DNA from: Roseiarcus sp963767245
GTDB lineage: Bacteria; Pseudomonadota; Alphaproteobacteria; Rhizobiales; Beijerinckiaceae
Assembly: GCA_963767245.1 (NCBI GenBank)
Contig: CAVYDG010000015.1
Location: 12,274-76,273, forward strand
Direction: 5' to 3'
Length of the DNA: 64,000 nt
Part shown: piece after piece, positions 43,142 through 52,278 of the stretch
Layout of the letters: each line of letters starts with the position of its first letter
How positions within the stretch are numbered: position 1 is the stretch's first letter
Translations under genes and position numbers: made by a program
The notes under the pieces: model-generated
What the model saw: only the letters and a program-made list of their open reading frames with translations
What the model was told of the DNA's origin: nothing
The model's database searches: none

Positions 43142-43573
43142 TCAGGTGAAATCCACGGCGAGTCGCTTGAGATCGGGGAGCGAGCAGTAGTCGAGGGCGC
43201 CTTCGTGAGTAGCTCGCAAGACCACGCGGGGCGCGCAGCCCGCCTCCAGCGCTTCGCGCCAGCGGGGCGCACACAAGCACCAGCGGTCGCCAGTCCTCAG
43301 GCCGGGAAAGCCGAATTGGGGCATCGGCGTCGAAAGATCATTGCCGGAGGATTTGGAAAACTCCAGAAACGCGGCAGTCATGACGGCGCAGACCGTGTGG
43401 CTCCCGAGGTCTTCTGGATTGGTGTTGCAGCAACCGTCACGAAAGAACCCCGTCTTGGGCATCGTCGAGCAGACGTCGAGCCTGTCGCCGAGGACATTCC
43501 GAGGCGCGCTAGGGCGACCTCCACCGTTCCCGCTGTCGTCCCTCAGCATTGCCAACTCCTGGGTCTCCGCCAT
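43142..43573 (-). CDS. DUF2237 family protein
   Basis: 143 residues. The pattern NVLGDRLDVCSTMPKTGFFR, DGCCNTNPEDLGSHTVCAVM, GFPGLRTGDRWCLCAPRWRE and ATHEGALDYCSLPDLKRLAV defines DUF2237. Several invariant cysteines suggest metal or redox function, but none is known. Start codon uncertain by about 25 residues. Single gene. Confidence 0.9.
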   Translation of the reverse strand: MAETQELAMLRDDSGNGGGRPSAPRNVLGDRLDVCSTMPKTGFFRDGCCNTNPEDLGSHTVCAVMTAAFLEFSKSSGNDLSTPMPQFGFPGLRTGDRWCLCAPRWREALEAGCAPRVVLRATHEGALDYCSLPDLKRLAVDFT

Positions 43574-43623
43574 GCCCCGCCGGGGGAAAGATACGCCTCC
43601 GAGGGCACCGAATCAGTAAGTAT

Positions 43624-44259
43624 CCCCCGGCAAAGCCGGGGGCTTTATGGTGTGAACCGCTCAAAGCGGTAGGAGGGGTCGCTGAGGCGCCCCCTTGAGT
43701 TTGGCGGCCACCTGAAGGTGGCGTTTTTCAGCGCCAGAGATTTATCTGTTCGAGCCTCTGATCCTCTTTCTCTTGGTTGCGAATGTAGGCGCGGATCGCC
43801 TCCTCGTCCCGCCCGACCGTGTTGACGAAGAAACCTCGGGCCCAAAAGTGCTGTCCGACGAAATTGCGTTTGCGCTCTCCATAAACCCGAGCCATGTGGA
43901 TCGCGCTCTTGCCCTTGATGTACCCGACGACCTGCGACACCGCATGTTTCGGCGGGATCGACAGCAGCATGTGCACGTGATCGGGCATCAAGTGCCCTTC
44001 TTCGACCTTCGACTCCTTCTGGAGCGCAAGCCGGCGGAAAACCTCGCCCAGATGGCGCCGTAGCTCCTGATACAACGTCCTGCGCCGACATTTCGGAATG
44101 AAAACCACATGATATTTGCAGTCCCATGTGGTGTGGCTTAGGCTCTCGTACTCGTCCATCGGTGGAGTTCCTTTCGTGTGAGTGGCTGCTCACGTTGGAA
44201 CTCCGCTGATGGACCGCCCTAAACGTCAAACTGCTACTGCCACCCCGGCAAAGCCGGGG
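43624..44259 (-). mobile_element. IS200/IS605-type element with hairpin ends
   Basis: A tnpA gene lies between two almost identical hairpins: CCCCCGGC-AAA-GCCGGGGG at 43624-43642 and CCCCGGC-AAA-GCCGGGG at 44243-44259. Such subterminal imperfect palindromes are the single-strand recognition sites of HUH transposases. There is no tnpB. An additional hairpin with a T-run (43707-43722, then GTTTTT) lies just after tnpA. The element adjoins a truncated ester-cyclase-like gene. Confidence 0.85.
43728..44159 (-). CDS. tnpA: IS200/IS605 transposase TnpA
   Basis: 143 residues. The HUH motif is in MPDHVHMLLSIPP near residue 60 and the catalytic tyrosine in AIRAYIRNQEKEDQ near residue 124. KYHVVFIPKCRRRTLYQELR is the usual beginning. 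The enzyme cuts and joins single-stranded DNA at the hairpins during replication. Intact. Confidence 0.95.
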   Translation of the reverse strand: MDEYESLSHTTWDCKYHVVFIPKCRRRTLYQELRRHLGEVFRRLALQKESKVEEGHLMPDHVHMLLSIPPKHAVSQVVGYIKGKSAIHMARVYGERKRNFVGQHFWARGFFVNTVGRDEEAIRAYIRNQEKEDQRLEQINLWR

Positions 44260-44274
44260 GGTCTCCCGCTTACG

Positions 44275-44408
44275 CTAGGGGCAACCGGCCAGCTTGGGCG
44301 GTCGCCTGTTATGCTCGACTTCGCTATCGACGTATCGCCCGAGTTCGTCCCAGTCCTGTCGATACAGGCAGTCGATGTAGCGCGATAGAGATCAGAAAAA
44401 AGAGACAT
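44275..44408 (-). pseudogene. SnoaL-like ester cyclase, N-terminal remnant
   Basis: ATG at 44408 begins MSLFSDLYRA; after a shift near 44378 another frame continues YIDCLYRQDWDELGRYVDSE, VEHNRRPPKLAG to a stop at 44275. This fits the first third of a SnoaL/NTF2-like ester cyclase. The remainder is missing on both sides of the adjacent IS200 element. Confidence 0.5.
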
Positions 44409-44684
44409 AGTGCCAAAGCGGAATGTCCCTTGGATCGATCGTCCGCTGATCTACCACAGAATCTACGACCTCTCCCGGCGCCCGTTGGGCAACGCCCCTT
44501 TTTGTGTCGGCCGAGGCCCTGCTGTTCCACCCAGTCGTTGGAGACCAGAAACCTCAGAAAGGTCGCCGGCGCGCCTCCTGGCCGCCCCGCGCAGATCGCA
44601 TTGCAATGCGAAGCGGGTGTTGAGCGTTCTCGCCAAGCTGACCGGGAGGATGGGAAGGTGCGATTTGACCTAGACTCGCCATAG

Positions 44685-44900
44685 GGGCAACTCGCAGCCC
44701 TCGAAGTCCTTGGGGTAATCCGGTACAACGAACAGTTGGCGAAGACCACCAGCCGGGAGATGGTCGTCGCCACGGCTGCTGGCCATGAGATCGTGACAGC
44801 GCACAGCCCCTACGGGCTGCTGCATTACATCAACGGGACCGGCAAGGTGTTCGCCGAGCTTGAAAGCGCTATCCAGTTCGCCGAGGAGAATCCGGCATGA
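44685..44900 (+). pseudogene. Unknown small gene, start lost
   Basis: After an in-frame TAG at 44682 the frame runs QLAALEVLGVIRYNEQLAKT, EMVVATAAGHEIVTAHSPYG, LLHYINGTGKVFAELESAIQ to TGA at 44898. The composition looks coding. The same frame continues upstream of the TAG, so a longer gene may carry a nonsense mutation. Its stop overlaps the ATG of the next frame. No family recognised. Confidence 0.35.
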
Positions 44901-45097
44901 ACTCTCCGGCAGTGTGAGTCGGCTTCTGGGCCACAGTCGAGGCGGCCCACCCGGAACTCCCGCAACGCATCGCCAGCGAGACGTTGATGCTGTGAGCCGG
45001 GATTGCGGCGAAGAGGATAACGGCGGCTGGCCGAGCGGCAGGAATGGGCGGGCCCTTGCCGTTCCCAGCGATGCTGGGAGGCAGCTATCTCGTCTAA
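44897..45097 (+). pseudogene. Unknown small gene with two in-frame TGA codons
   Basis: ATG at 44897 overlaps the previous stop (ATGA). The frame reads MNSPAV, TGA (44915), VGFWATVEAAHPELPQRIAS, ETLML, TGA (44993), AGIAAKRITAAGRAAGMGGP, LPFPAMLGGSYLV, then TAA at 45095. Both TGAs could derive from TGG (Trp). Either a decayed gene or chance; a coding origin is suggested by the coupling and by sensible composition. Confidence 0.35.
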
Positions 45098-45336
45098 TCC
45101 TGCCTTCGAAGCCGTCCCAACGAGGGTTCCTTTGATAGTGCGTTTGTCCTGATCTGCGCGATTAGCGCGAGTTGAACATTCATACTCGTGATTGCGACGC
45201 GATTGTGCGCGAGCGTCGGCACCAGCGCGCCAGCGGCAACATGAGGCCTCGCGTCAGCCGGAATCTCCGCGGCTCGATTAACTTCTCGGTGACTTTCGTC
45301 GCTGTACCGTATGACCTCTTGAAATGAGGAGCAGGC

Positions 45337-45603
45337 ATGACGGACACGGCAGGAATCCCGGGCGATCGCATTCGCTCGTTCATCGAGCGCGTTGAACACA
45401 TCGACGAAGAGATCAAGGCGTTGAATGAGGGCAAGAAGGAAGTCTTCGCGGAGGCCAAGGGCGAGGGCTTCGACGTGAAAGTCCTCAAGGAGATCTTGAG
45501 CCTGCGCAAGCAGGACAAGGACGAGCGCGACGAACAGGACTCCCTGCTCGACCTGTATCTCAGAGCCATGGAGAACGCTTCGTTGCAGCCAAAGGCGGCG
45601 TAG
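45337..45603 (+). CDS. gapR: GapR-like DNA-binding protein (DUF2312)
   Basis: 88 residues: RIRSFIERVEHIDEEIKALN, EGKKEVFAEAKGEGFDVKVL, KEILSLRKQDKDERDEQDSL. This is the helical, coiled-coil UPF0335/DUF2312 family. GapR in Caulobacter clamps overtwisted DNA ahead of replication and transcription forks and stimulates topoisomerases. AGGAGC precedes the ATG. It lies head to head with the end of recD2, in a neighbourhood rich in DNA-handling genes. Confidence 0.93.
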   Translation: MTDTAGIPGDRIRSFIERVEHIDEEIKALNEGKKEVFAEAKGEGFDVKVLKEILSLRKQDKDERDEQDSLLDLYLRAMENASLQPKAA

Positions 45604-45657
45604 CGCGTTGCCGGCGACGAACTTCTGGTGGTAGAGCGAAGTTTGCTCTCACCGCCC

Positions 45658-47874
45658 TTAATCAACCTTCAATGGATTCGACGATCGAGAGGGCGTGCTA
45701 AGTCGAAGCCACTCGTCAAGCTTCGACCAGCGGCGCCGGCCAGAAACATTGCGAACCGCAATGGCGATAGCCTTCTTCTGGCCGACGAGAACCACAAGCC
45801 TCTTGCCGCGCGTGACGCCGGTGTAGAGGAGATTTCGCTGCAGCATTGCGTAGTGCTGGGTGAGGACAGGGATGATCACGGCGGGATACTCAGAGCCCTG
45901 GCTCTTGTGGATGGTGGCGGCATAGGCGGGAACCAGCGTGTCGAGTTCGCCGAAGCCGTAGGTCACCGAGTGTCCGTCGAAGCTGGCCTTGACTTCGCCA
46001 GCCTCGGGATCAACGTCGTCGATATAGCCGATGTCGCCGTTGTAGACTTCCTTGTCGTAGTCATTCTCGATCTGCATGACCTTATCGCCCGCGGCAAAGG
46101 TCCAGCCGAAACGCTCGACTTTGCGTTCGCCTGCGGGGTTTAACGCCGCCTGCAGTTCGATGTTGAGCGAACGCGCGCCAACGCCGCCGCGGTTCATCGG
46201 ACAGAGCACTTGGATGTCGCGGATCGGGTTCAAGCCGAAGCGTTTGGGGACGCGGGTCTTCACCAATTCCAAAATCCGTTGAACAGCGGTCTCGGGATCC
46301 TCGGCGGGCACAAAGTAGAAGTCGCTGTCGCCGGCAGGAGCAGTGAGATCGGGCATCGAGCCCCGATTGATGCGATGGGCGCTCATGATGATCCGACTCG
46401 CGGCGGCTTGCCGAAACACCTCGGTTAATCGCACTACGGGCACAGCGCCCGAGCCGATGATGTCGGCCAGCACCTGCCCGGGTCCGACGGAGGGCAGTTG
46501 GTCGATATCGCCGACGATCAGCAGCGCCGCCTGGTCCGGAATCGCTTTCACGAGCGCTTGCATCAGCATGACGTCGACCATCGAGGCCTCGTCGACGACG
46601 AGCAGATCGCAATCGAGGGGATTGTCGGCGTTGCGTTTGAAGCCGCCGCTCTTGGGATCGACCTCCAAGAGACGGTGGATCGTCTTGGCCTCGACGCCCG
46701 TCGCTTCGGTCATGCGCTTCGCCGCGCGGCCCGTGGGGGCGCAAAGCAATAATCGCACGCCTTTGGCCGCGAGAATCTTGAGGATCGAATTGACGATGGT
46801 CGTCTTGCCAACGCCTGGCCCGCCAGTGATCACCAGCGCCTTCGCAATCAGCGCCAGGCGGATCGCAGCCTTCTGACTGTCGGCAAGTTGCAGGCCGCTA
46901 CGCTTTTCGACCCAAGGCGCCGCCTTCTCTGGGTCTATCCATGGCCAGGGCAGCCTGCCGCTGACGATGCGGATCAGCCGATCGGCGATCGCTTGCTCCG
47001 CCCTGTAAAGGCCCGCCAGGAACATACAGGCGGTGTCGCCGACCTTGTCGGCGATCACGGCGCTCTCGGATCGTTCGAGCTCGAGGGCTGTCAGGATCAG
47101 TTCCTTCGGAGCCTCGAGCAAACCTTCGGCGAGCGGGATCAATTGATCCGTTGGAAGTCCGCAATGACCCTCGTCCATCGCCTCGGTCAGCGCGTACGAG
47201 ATGCCAGCCCGCAATCGGATCATCGCCGTCTTTTCGATCCCGAGCTTCATCGCGATCGCGTCAGCGCTCTTGAAACCAATGCCGCGGATGTCCCGGGCAA
47301 GCCGATAGGGGTTCTCGGTCATGATCTGCACGGCGTCCGCACCGTAGGTCTTGAAGATGCGAACTGCCCGGGCGGTTCCGACCCCGTTGCTGTGCAGGAA
47401 GACCATGATCTCTCGCACGATCTTCTGCTCGGCCCAGGCGTCCGTGATCCGCTTGGCCCGAACCGCGCCGATGCCCGTGACCTCGCGAAGCCGGTCGGGC
47501 TCGGCTTCGATGACGTCGAAGACCTTCTCCCCAAAGGCTTTGACCATCTTCTTGGCATAGACGGGCCCGATGCCCCTGATCATTCCTGAGCCGAGATATT
47601 TCTCGATCCCATCGATTGAACTCGGCGCCGAGGTCTTGAGAAACCGCGCCTTGAACTGCTGACCGTGGGCGCGATCATTGATCCATTCGCCGGATGCGGT
47701 GATCCACTCGCCGGCGGAAATTATCGCGGCATGGCCGACCACGGTCACCAAATCGCGGTGGCCGCGCGCTTTCGCCCGGAGCACGCAGAAGCCGTTCTCG
47801 GCGTTGTGGAAGGTGACACGCTCGACGAGGCCGGCGAGCACTTCTTGGGTCGATGATTCCGGCGTTGACTTCAT
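45658..47874 (-). CDS. recD2: RecD2-type ATP-dependent DNA helicase
   Basis: 738 residues of the SF1B RecD-like helicase that works without RecBC. The N-terminal OB and helix-hairpin-helix region includes VERVTFHNAENGFCVLRAKA, IRGIGPVYAKKMVKAFGEKV and GIGAVRAKRITDAW. The motor shows Walker A ITGGPGVGKTTIVNSIL near residue 350, Walker B LLVVDEASMVDVMLMQALV, and HKSQGSEYPAVIIPVLTQH near the C-terminus. It unwinds 5' to 3' DNA in repair. Full length. Confidence 0.95.
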   Translation of the reverse strand: MKSTPESSTQEVLAGLVERVTFHNAENGFCVLRAKARGHRDLVTVVGHAAIISAGEWITASGEWINDRAHGQQFKARFLKTSAPSSIDGIEKYLGSGMIRGIGPVYAKKMVKAFGEKVFDVIEAEPDRLREVTGIGAVRAKRITDAWAEQKIVREIMVFLHSNGVGTARAVRIFKTYGADAVQIMTENPYRLARDIRGIGFKSADAIAMKLGIEKTAMIRLRAGISYALTEAMDEGHCGLPTDQLIPLAEGLLEAPKELILTALELERSESAVIADKVGDTACMFLAGLYRAEQAIADRLIRIVSGRLPWPWIDPEKAAPWVEKRSGLQLADSQKAAIRLALIAKALVITGGPGVGKTTIVNSILKILAAKGVRLLLCAPTGRAAKRMTEATGVEAKTIHRLLEVDPKSGGFKRNADNPLDCDLLVVDEASMVDVMLMQALVKAIPDQAALLIVGDIDQLPSVGPGQVLADIIGSGAVPVVRLTEVFRQAAASRIIMSAHRINRGSMPDLTAPAGDSDFYFVPAEDPETAVQRILELVKTRVPKRFGLNPIRDIQVLCPMNRGGVGARSLNIELQAALNPAGERKVERFGWTFAAGDKVMQIENDYDKEVYNGDIGYIDDVDPEAGEVKASFDGHSVTYGFGELDTLVPAYAATIHKSQGSEYPAVIIPVLTQHYAMLQRNLLYTGVTRGKRLVVLVGQKKAIAIAVRNVSGRRRWSKLDEWLRLSTPSRSSNPLKVD

Positions 47875-47994
47875 GAGGGGCTAGGATCGCCTGTTCTCTC
47901 TTCGCGCGCCACTCCGCGGATGCCGCAGAAGGTCTACGGCCCGATCTCGGCCGCATTGGCTGAATGGCGCTAATTGACGACGCCGGCACGTCTG

Positions 47995-48644
47995 TCAGGT
48001 CGAGGTCCATGATCTCGGCGCACCCGTCTCACCGTGCTTGAGTTGGTGCTCCATCAGTATGAGCGCATCGGCAGTCATGTCGGCGTCAAGCAACGCGCTG
48101 TGCCGGTCGTCTCTTTCGCTGCTGTCGAGCACAAGCCGATCGCACATCGAGGTCAGCGACTTATTGGCGCCTGGGAAAAGCTGTGCGAACAGGACCTGCG
48201 TGCAAATGTACCGCTCTTCAGCGTAGACGCTCTCACCCCACTGAATCACCTTGGCCCGGGCGAACTCATAGTTGAGGAAATCTCGCTCGTTCTTGTAGGC
48301 ATGGGCCACGATCGGCGAGTCCCGAACAAAGTCTTTCACTTTCGGCAGGATCGTTGGGAACCGTGGAGCGTTCTTGAGTCGGCGGGCTGAATCCTGTGGA
48401 TCTTGATGGCCTCGGGGTCGATTGGCCCATCCGGGTTGACCCTGGAGCTCCACGTCTCGCCCTTGCGCCAGCCCTCGCCGTCGCGCAGCATTTCGACGAA
48501 ACCGACTTCGATGATGATGCCAGGGGCTCTCCAGGCAAAAGGCTGCCTGCGAATGAACTCGGCGTCAGGTGTACGCTTGCCAGTCGTCTCCGCGTCGAAG
48601 GCGACGAGCCGGTCGAAACCGTGGAGGAAATTCGGCAAGTACAT
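47995..48644 (-). pseudogene. 3'-5' exonuclease (DnaQ-like) with frameshift
   Basis: The first frame from the ATG at 48644 (GGAGG upstream) has the exonuclease I motif RLVAFDAETTGKRTPDAEFI and IIIEVGFVEMLRDG. Near 48378 one base seems missing; the next frame continues RRLKNAPRFPTILPKVKDFV, DSPIVAHAYKNERDFLNYEL-like (Exo II), and DDRHSALLDADMTADALILM (Exo III, with the catalytic Asp and His). Together this is a complete DEDDh proofreading-type exonuclease. It may be inactive or a base-run sequencing error. Confidence 0.78.
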
Positions 48645-48817
48645 CGCGGCCCTCCGAAGCAGCACCAATTCGTAAGCGTTTCGCCAATCGGCGTCACGGC
48701 TTGGCGGCGGCGCTGCTTCGCGAAGAGGACCGGGGCCTCAGCGCAGCGCGTAGACCCCATCAAGATTTCTCACCGGCCGAGCAATACGTTCTCATGGAGT
48801 CCAAGTTCCCGTCGGCG

Positions 48818-48883
48818 CGGCACACGAGGAGGCGACGTTCGCTCACTACGCGGCACAGGAAGACCCGACGTTCGCTCACTACG
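48818..48883. repeat. 33-bp tandem repeat, two copies
   Basis: Two 33-base units (48818-48850 and 48851-48883) share their last 18 bases exactly (CGACGTTCGCTCACTACG) and most of the rest. In one frame they encode an 11-residue repeat ending TFAHY. This lies in the gap between the exonuclease and the next minus-strand gene, with no intact gene around it. Confidence 0.75.
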
Positions 48884-48914
48884 TAGGGTCGTCGCCAACA
48901 CACCGGGCCACGTG

Positions 48915-49394
48915 TCACCCGCGATGCTCGCCGGCATCCAAAATCCATGTCCGGTCGGCTAACGCGACATAAATGCGCTCCTGCCCAAGCGCCGCGCCAA
49001 GCTCGGTCGCAAGCTCATTCAACATGGCCTCGATGGCCGCATCGGAGAGATGACCGAGGTACGCGTGGACCGCTTCGCCCGTGAATAGGGCCACGGGTTC
49101 GCGGTCCGAACCGACTGTGCCGTCGTCGCGTGGCCAAGCATAGGTGACTTCTGCGCGAGTAAACATGCCGGAAAGGGCGGGCTGGCCGGACTCGACACGG
49201 CGCTTCATCCAGGCGCGAGCAGTGCGCACAGCCTCGGACACGTCGAACACTCGGCCCTCAGCGTCCCAGCCCTCGCGCAGACCGACGCTAATGCGGTCGC
49301 GTCGCGGGCCCAGCGAGTCTGGCACGACGACATAGTCTTCGGGCCGCGGAGGGGAAGGCCGGGAGAAAGGCACTTCAGCCATCATCATGCTCAT
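48915..49394 (-). CDS. Unknown cytoplasmic protein
   Basis: 159 residues from the ATG at 49394; the frame extends upstream to 49460. Composition is clearly coding (RPEDYVVVPDSLGPRRDRIS, VGLREGWDAEGRVFDVSEAV, VTYAWPRDDGTVGSDREPVA). C-terminus SDAAIEAMLNELATELGAAL, ERIYVALADRTWILDAG. No signal peptide or membrane helix. No family recognised. Confidence 0.6.
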   Translation of the reverse strand: MSMMMAEVPFSRPSPPRPEDYVVVPDSLGPRRDRISVGLREGWDAEGRVFDVSEAVRTARAWMKRRVESGQPALSGMFTRAEVTYAWPRDDGTVGSDREPVALFTGEAVHAYLGHLSDAAIEAMLNELATELGAALGQERIYVALADRTWILDAGEHRG

Positions 49395-49613
49395 TTCTGA
49401 GTGTCGCCGCCAACAATACGCGAGCTCAGACGCGAATTTCTTACACCCTCCCGCGCGCAATTTCCTCCTTGGGGCAATATGCTGCCGGTGGGTGGATTGT
49501 CGTAGCTAGTCCTCGGGCTTGCCTAACCGGCTCTAGCCGCTCATGCACGGCGTGAGCAAGGATCGCGCCGATATCGCCGATATCGATGCGAGCGGCTGAC
49601 CGCCAATCGGCGC

Positions 49614-50078
49614 CTAGAACTCACGCCGAACCAAGGGCTTTCGTTGCCCGTACGGTTGCGGGGCAGCCCGCACAACGGCATTGGTTTGGTCGGTGAAGGC
49701 TTGCCGCTCTTGCTGCCCCGGAGAGGCGAAGCGATCGGGCAGGCCACCGAGATCGTCATCATCATCGCCCAAGCCTCCCGGACCGGATTCTCCTCTAGCC
49801 CGCGCGTCGCCCTTCTGAGCCTGGAATTGCGCGGCCTGCGCGGCAGCGATCAATCGGAAATAGTGTTCGGCGTGCTGAAGGTAGTTCTCCACGGCTACAG
49901 GATTGTTGCCAGTGTGAGCGTCGCGCGCCAATTGAAGGTATCTTTCAGCGACATGCAACGCACTGCCACGAATTCTGACGTCGGGGCCGTGCAAGTCATA
50001 CGAACGAGTCAGGGGGTTGGGTTCGCGACCGCGATTTGTTTGGCGGCCGCGACTTCGGTCATTCTGACCAAGTGACAT
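49614..50078 (-). CDS. DUF4167 domain protein
   Basis: 154 residues. EPNPLTRSYDLHGPDVRIRG, SALHVAERYLQLARDAHTGN, AVENYLQHAEHYFRLIAAAQ is the DUF4167 signature, preceded by an Arg/Gly-rich tail like those of RNA-binding proteins. The C-terminal half is acidic and disordered. The family is near-universal in Hyphomicrobiales, usually as a longer single-copy gene, so this short one may be an extra copy. Function unknown. Confidence 0.88.
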   Translation of the reverse strand: MSLGQNDRSRGRQTNRGREPNPLTRSYDLHGPDVRIRGSALHVAERYLQLARDAHTGNNPVAVENYLQHAEHYFRLIAAAQAAQFQAQKGDARARGESGPGGLGDDDDDLGGLPDRFASPGQQERQAFTDQTNAVVRAAPQPYGQRKPLVRREF

Positions 50079-50580
50079 TTCTTATCCCTAGGGTTCAAAC
50101 GCTCCCACTGGCAGCGTGTCGCAGCTTTTGCGGAGTGACGGCGTTCGAGCGTCGCAGCGCTGCGCCGTCAAAGCTCCGTAAAGCGCCCAAACGGGGCGCT
50201 GAGCGTGTCGTGTCAGATCTGGTGCGACGAAGCGTCAGTTTTGGTCTGTCGATTTCGTGCAAGGCTTGCACGCCAAGCGGTCGCCTGATCGGCCTTTAAG
50301 CGAACAATTGCGCTTCGACAGCAGAAGCGTCGCGGAAGGTCGTCATTTTGAGATCGTTAACCCCACGGCCTTAGACGCGCCAACCCAAGAGCTAGCAGTT
50401 TGGGCCCTCCGTCCCGACTCCGACGGCATCGCGAGGATGGCCAGTACATAACCCTTTCTCCCTTCAATGCAAGGGCAAGCGCATCAACGGCGCAGAGAAT
50501 CTAGGGCAGCGGACGGCACTTACTGCCGGCCATTTGTTGCGCTTCTAGAGCGCAAAGGCGCTGATCGTGCGCGACCTTGA
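50079..50580. other. Non-coding gap; one weak frame
   Basis: No recognised gene. A plus-strand frame ending at 50451 (VAEGRHFEIVNPTALDAPTQ, ELAVWALRPDSDGIARM) has coding-like composition but no plausible start signal or family. The promoter of the DUF4167 gene should lie near 50090. Confidence 0.3.
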
Positions 50581-52269
50581 TTAGACGCCACTCCCCGGGC
50601 TCGCAATCGGCGCTACGTCGCCGGTTGATCGATCGGGCGTGTCCTCTTTCCAGCGCACAGATCCGATAGGGCGATCCAGCATGCGGCGAATCCGGATTGG
50701 CTCCGGACCCGTATGGAATTCGTTCGCGCGCAAGTGCAAGGCACGCTCCGACGCCGTCGAACGGCTTCGCTGACGCAGATAGTCGTGCCACGTTGGGCAA
50801 TGGTAGCGCTCGGTCCATAGTTCAGGATCGGCAATATCGCGCGCGATCGACCACCCATAAGCGCCGTTCCGCTGACGGCTTAGTTGAACGTGCTGCATGA
50901 CCGCGTAGAAGAGGCGCGCCTCGACGGGATAGACACGATATTCGATCTCCACCACGATCGGTCCGCTGCGTGGGGTCAGTGAAAGGCGCACCTCGGGGTC
51001 GGCGAGGACGTCAAGGGACAGCTCGTTAGGGCCGGTGACCGTTGGCATCCTCATCCAAAGGCCAAGCATTGGCGAAGCAAGCAATGTGGCGGCCGAGATC
51101 AGCAGCGCTCCCTCTACCCCAATGACGCTCGCTATGCTGCCCCACATCCAGCTGCCGAGCGCTATCCCGCCCGTGATGGCCGCCTGATAGCCCGCCAGCG
51201 CGCGACCGGCGACCCAGCGCGGGGCGGCGAGCTGAACGCCGACATTGAACAGCGTGACCGATGCCGTCCAGGCGGCGCCCGCGAAGACGAGCGCGCTTCC
51301 AGTCAGTACTGGCCAGCGGCTTACCGCGACAACGGCGACACAAACGCCCATGACGATCATGCACAGACGGATCGCACCTTCGTCTCCCAAACGTCCGCGA
51401 AGCGCCGAAATATTGAGCGCTCCTATCACTGCGCCCATGCCAAACGCGCCCAGCATGACGCCGTAGGTTTGAGCGCCGCCATGCAGGAGGTCGCGCGCGA
51501 CGATTGGCATCAGTGCAGAGACTGAACCGCCGGCAATCCCGGTCGCCAAGGTCCGTCCCAGCACAATTCGAATTGATGGCGAGTGCACGATGTAGCGAAC
51601 GCCCGAAATAACGGCCCGCGCCAATCTTTCCGGCGGCAGCCGCGACGGCTCCTTGAGACGACGCCAGAGGAACAAGACGATCAGAAGCGGCAGATAGAGA
51701 AGCGCATTCGTGACGAATGCCGCGACCGCCCCGGCCGATGCTACTATGACGCCGCCGATCGCCGGCCCAAAGCTTCGGGCAATATTATAACTAATGCCAT
51801 TGAGCGCGACTGCTGAGGGCAGCGCCTCCGCGGGCACCTGTTCGCTAACAGACGCCTGCCACGCCGGTCCGAACAAGGCCATACCACTACCGATAACGAA
51901 GCACGAGACAAGCAGGAGGGCGGGCGTCATCACGCCCAGCCATGCGAGAGCGGAAAGCGAAATCGAGCCGGCCAACGCGATCGATAGAGCAACAAGTCCG
52001 ACGATCCGCCGATCAAACATATCGGCGATCGCGCCGGCTGGCGTCGACACCAGTGCGACCGGCAACATCAACGACGTTTGGACCAACGCCACCATGCCGG
52101 TCGATGATGAGAGCTTCGTCATCGCCCAAGCGGCCCCGACACCCAGAATCAAGAGGCCGAGGTTGGATAGAAGGCTTGCGGTCCAGATGCGGCGGAACAC
52201 CGCGTAGCGCAGCGGCGAGAAAATACCGCGAGCGGACGGCGCACGCTTATTCGCCGAGATGCTGATCAT
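50581..52269 (-). CDS. MFS exporter of the transmembrane secretion effector (EntS-like) family
   Basis: 562 residues from the ATG at 52269 (a GTG lies 9 bases upstream). Twelve hydrophobic segments over residues about 25-410, beginning LRYAVFRRIWTASLLSNLGL and with PAGAIADMFDRRIVGLVALS after helix 2. The last 140 residues form a soluble ABM-like ferredoxin fold (IVVEIEYRVYPVEARLFYAV, GAYGWSIARDIADPELWTER), which is normal for this MFS family (PF05977). It would export a small molecule such as a siderophore; substrate unknown. Single gene. Confidence 0.85.
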   Translation of the reverse strand: MISISANKRAPSARGIFSPLRYAVFRRIWTASLLSNLGLLILGVGAAWAMTKLSSSTGMVALVQTSLMLPVALVSTPAGAIADMFDRRIVGLVALSIALAGSISLSALAWLGVMTPALLLVSCFVIGSGMALFGPAWQASVSEQVPAEALPSAVALNGISYNIARSFGPAIGGVIVASAGAVAAFVTNALLYLPLLIVLFLWRRLKEPSRLPPERLARAVISGVRYIVHSPSIRIVLGRTLATGIAGGSVSALMPIVARDLLHGGAQTYGVMLGAFGMGAVIGALNISALRGRLGDEGAIRLCMIVMGVCVAVVAVSRWPVLTGSALVFAGAAWTASVTLFNVGVQLAAPRWVAGRALAGYQAAITGGIALGSWMWGSIASVIGVEGALLISAATLLASPMLGLWMRMPTVTGPNELSLDVLADPEVRLSLTPRSGPIVVEIEYRVYPVEARLFYAVMQHVQLSRQRNGAYGWSIARDIADPELWTERYHCPTWHDYLRQRSRSTASERALHLRANEFHTGPEPIRIRRMLDRPIGSVRWKEDTPDRSTGDVAPIASPGSGV

Positions 52270-52278
52270 ACCGACCAC

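Noticed and set aside
44897..45097. Stop-codon recoding (TGA as Trp or Sec)
   Set aside because: Neighbouring intact genes end at TGA, there is no SECIS-like hairpin evident, and simple nonsense mutations explain the pattern.
48818..48883. CRISPR array
   Set aside because: Only two 33-bp units, directly adjacent, no spacer and no cas genes.
50581..51000. C-terminal soluble domain of the MFS exporter as a novel fusion
   Set aside because: Members of this MFS family (PF05977) normally carry such a ferredoxin-like tail.
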